Positions 5,560 through 5,644 of a stretch of DNA of 5,644 bases are shown here, piece after piece. Each line of letters starts with the position of its first letter. The stretch's first letter is position 1. Below the pieces are notes generated by a model. That model made no database searches. It was given only the letters and a program-made list of their open reading frames with translations, and had not been told where the DNA came from. The stretch comes from Alphaproteobacteria bacterium (lineage in GTDB: Bacteria; Pseudomonadota; Alphaproteobacteria; UBA11222). The translations under genes were made by a program, and so were the position numbers. The stretch is taken from assembly GCA_003454415.1 (NCBI GenBank), contig DMKG01000064.1, forward strand, positions 1 through 5,644, written 5' to 3'.

Positions 5560-5644
5560 CTTCCTACTACTCCCGATAATTTGTCATTTGGAGCAATTTA
5601 ACATATAAACGGTCAGGCGTCAGCCTCAAGAAATCGCCCTCGCC
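5560..5644 (-). promoter_or_regulatory. Upstream region of the LLM monooxygenase operon with a possible promoter
   Basis: No gene is visible in these 85 bases. Read on the minus strand, TTGAGG (5629-5624) and TATATG (5607-5602) with a 16-base spacer form a fair sigma-70-like pair, giving a leader of roughly 35-40 bases. An imperfect inverted repeat, TCAGGC (5613-5618) and GCCTCA (5623-5628) with one mismatch, covers the -35 and could be an operator. The ribosome site GGGAG/AGGA lies at 5574-5562. The region runs to the window edge, so further elements may be missing. Confidence 0.35.

Noticed and set aside
4645..5601. Long plus-strand open frame (318 codons) opposite the LLM monooxygenase
   Set aside because: The minus-strand frame has clear LLM motifs and a ribosome site. 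The plus-strand translation shows no recognisable domain and is a shadow of GC-rich codon use.
1..5644. CRISPR array, tRNA, rRNA, insertion sequence or prophage remnants
   Set aside because: No spaced direct repeats, tRNA-like cloverleaf, transposase or terminal inverted repeats were seen; gaps between genes are short and explained.

Overview
The window looks like a chromosomal segment from an alphaproteobacterium. The main clue is a complete DUF2336-type protein, a family found essentially only in that class. GC-rich coding sequence with AT-rich gaps and a CaiB/acyl-CoA dehydrogenase pair fit this. I cannot narrow it to a genus. All six genes look intact apart from one cut by the left edge. 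I see no tRNA, rRNA, insertion sequence, CRISPR array, phage gene or attachment site.

Layout from left to right. (1) Positions 1-200, minus strand: the first 66 codons of a CaiB/BaiF (family III) CoA-transferase. (2) 210-1388, minus: an acyl-CoA dehydrogenase just upstream of it, with a 9-base gap, so the two form an operon. (3) 1389-1581: a divergent control region. (4) 1582-2286, plus: a TetR/AcrR repressor. (5) 2296-3426, minus: a DUF2336 helical-repeat protein, convergent with the repressor gene. (6) 3465-3514: a strong intrinsic terminator plus a second small hairpin. (7) 3515-4294, minus: an alpha/beta hydrolase with a complete Ser-Asp-His triad. (8) 4291-5559, minus: a luciferase-like (LLM) flavin monooxygenase whose stop codon overlaps the hydrolase start (ATGA). 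(9) 5560-5644: its upstream region, with a possible promoter.

How the genes may work together (inference): apart from DUF2336, this reads as a small catabolic island. The LLM enzyme would put oxygen into a substrate, possibly as a Baeyer-Villiger reaction. The coupled hydrolase would then open the ester, lactone or C-C bond. The resulting acid would be made into a CoA thioester, perhaps by the CoA-transferase, and desaturated by the dehydrogenase. The TetR protein, divergent from the dehydrogenase operon, is the obvious candidate regulator. The substrate cannot be told from this sequence.

The most notable points are: an acyl-CoA dehydrogenase whose catalytic glutamate seems to sit at the isovaleryl-CoA/long-chain dehydrogenase position while the usual position is proline; the tightly coupled LLM monooxygenase-hydrolase pair closed by its own terminator; and an unrelated DUF2336 gene between the two catabolic operons with a CtrA-like box in front of it. 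I found no clear evidence for a wholly new kind of system.
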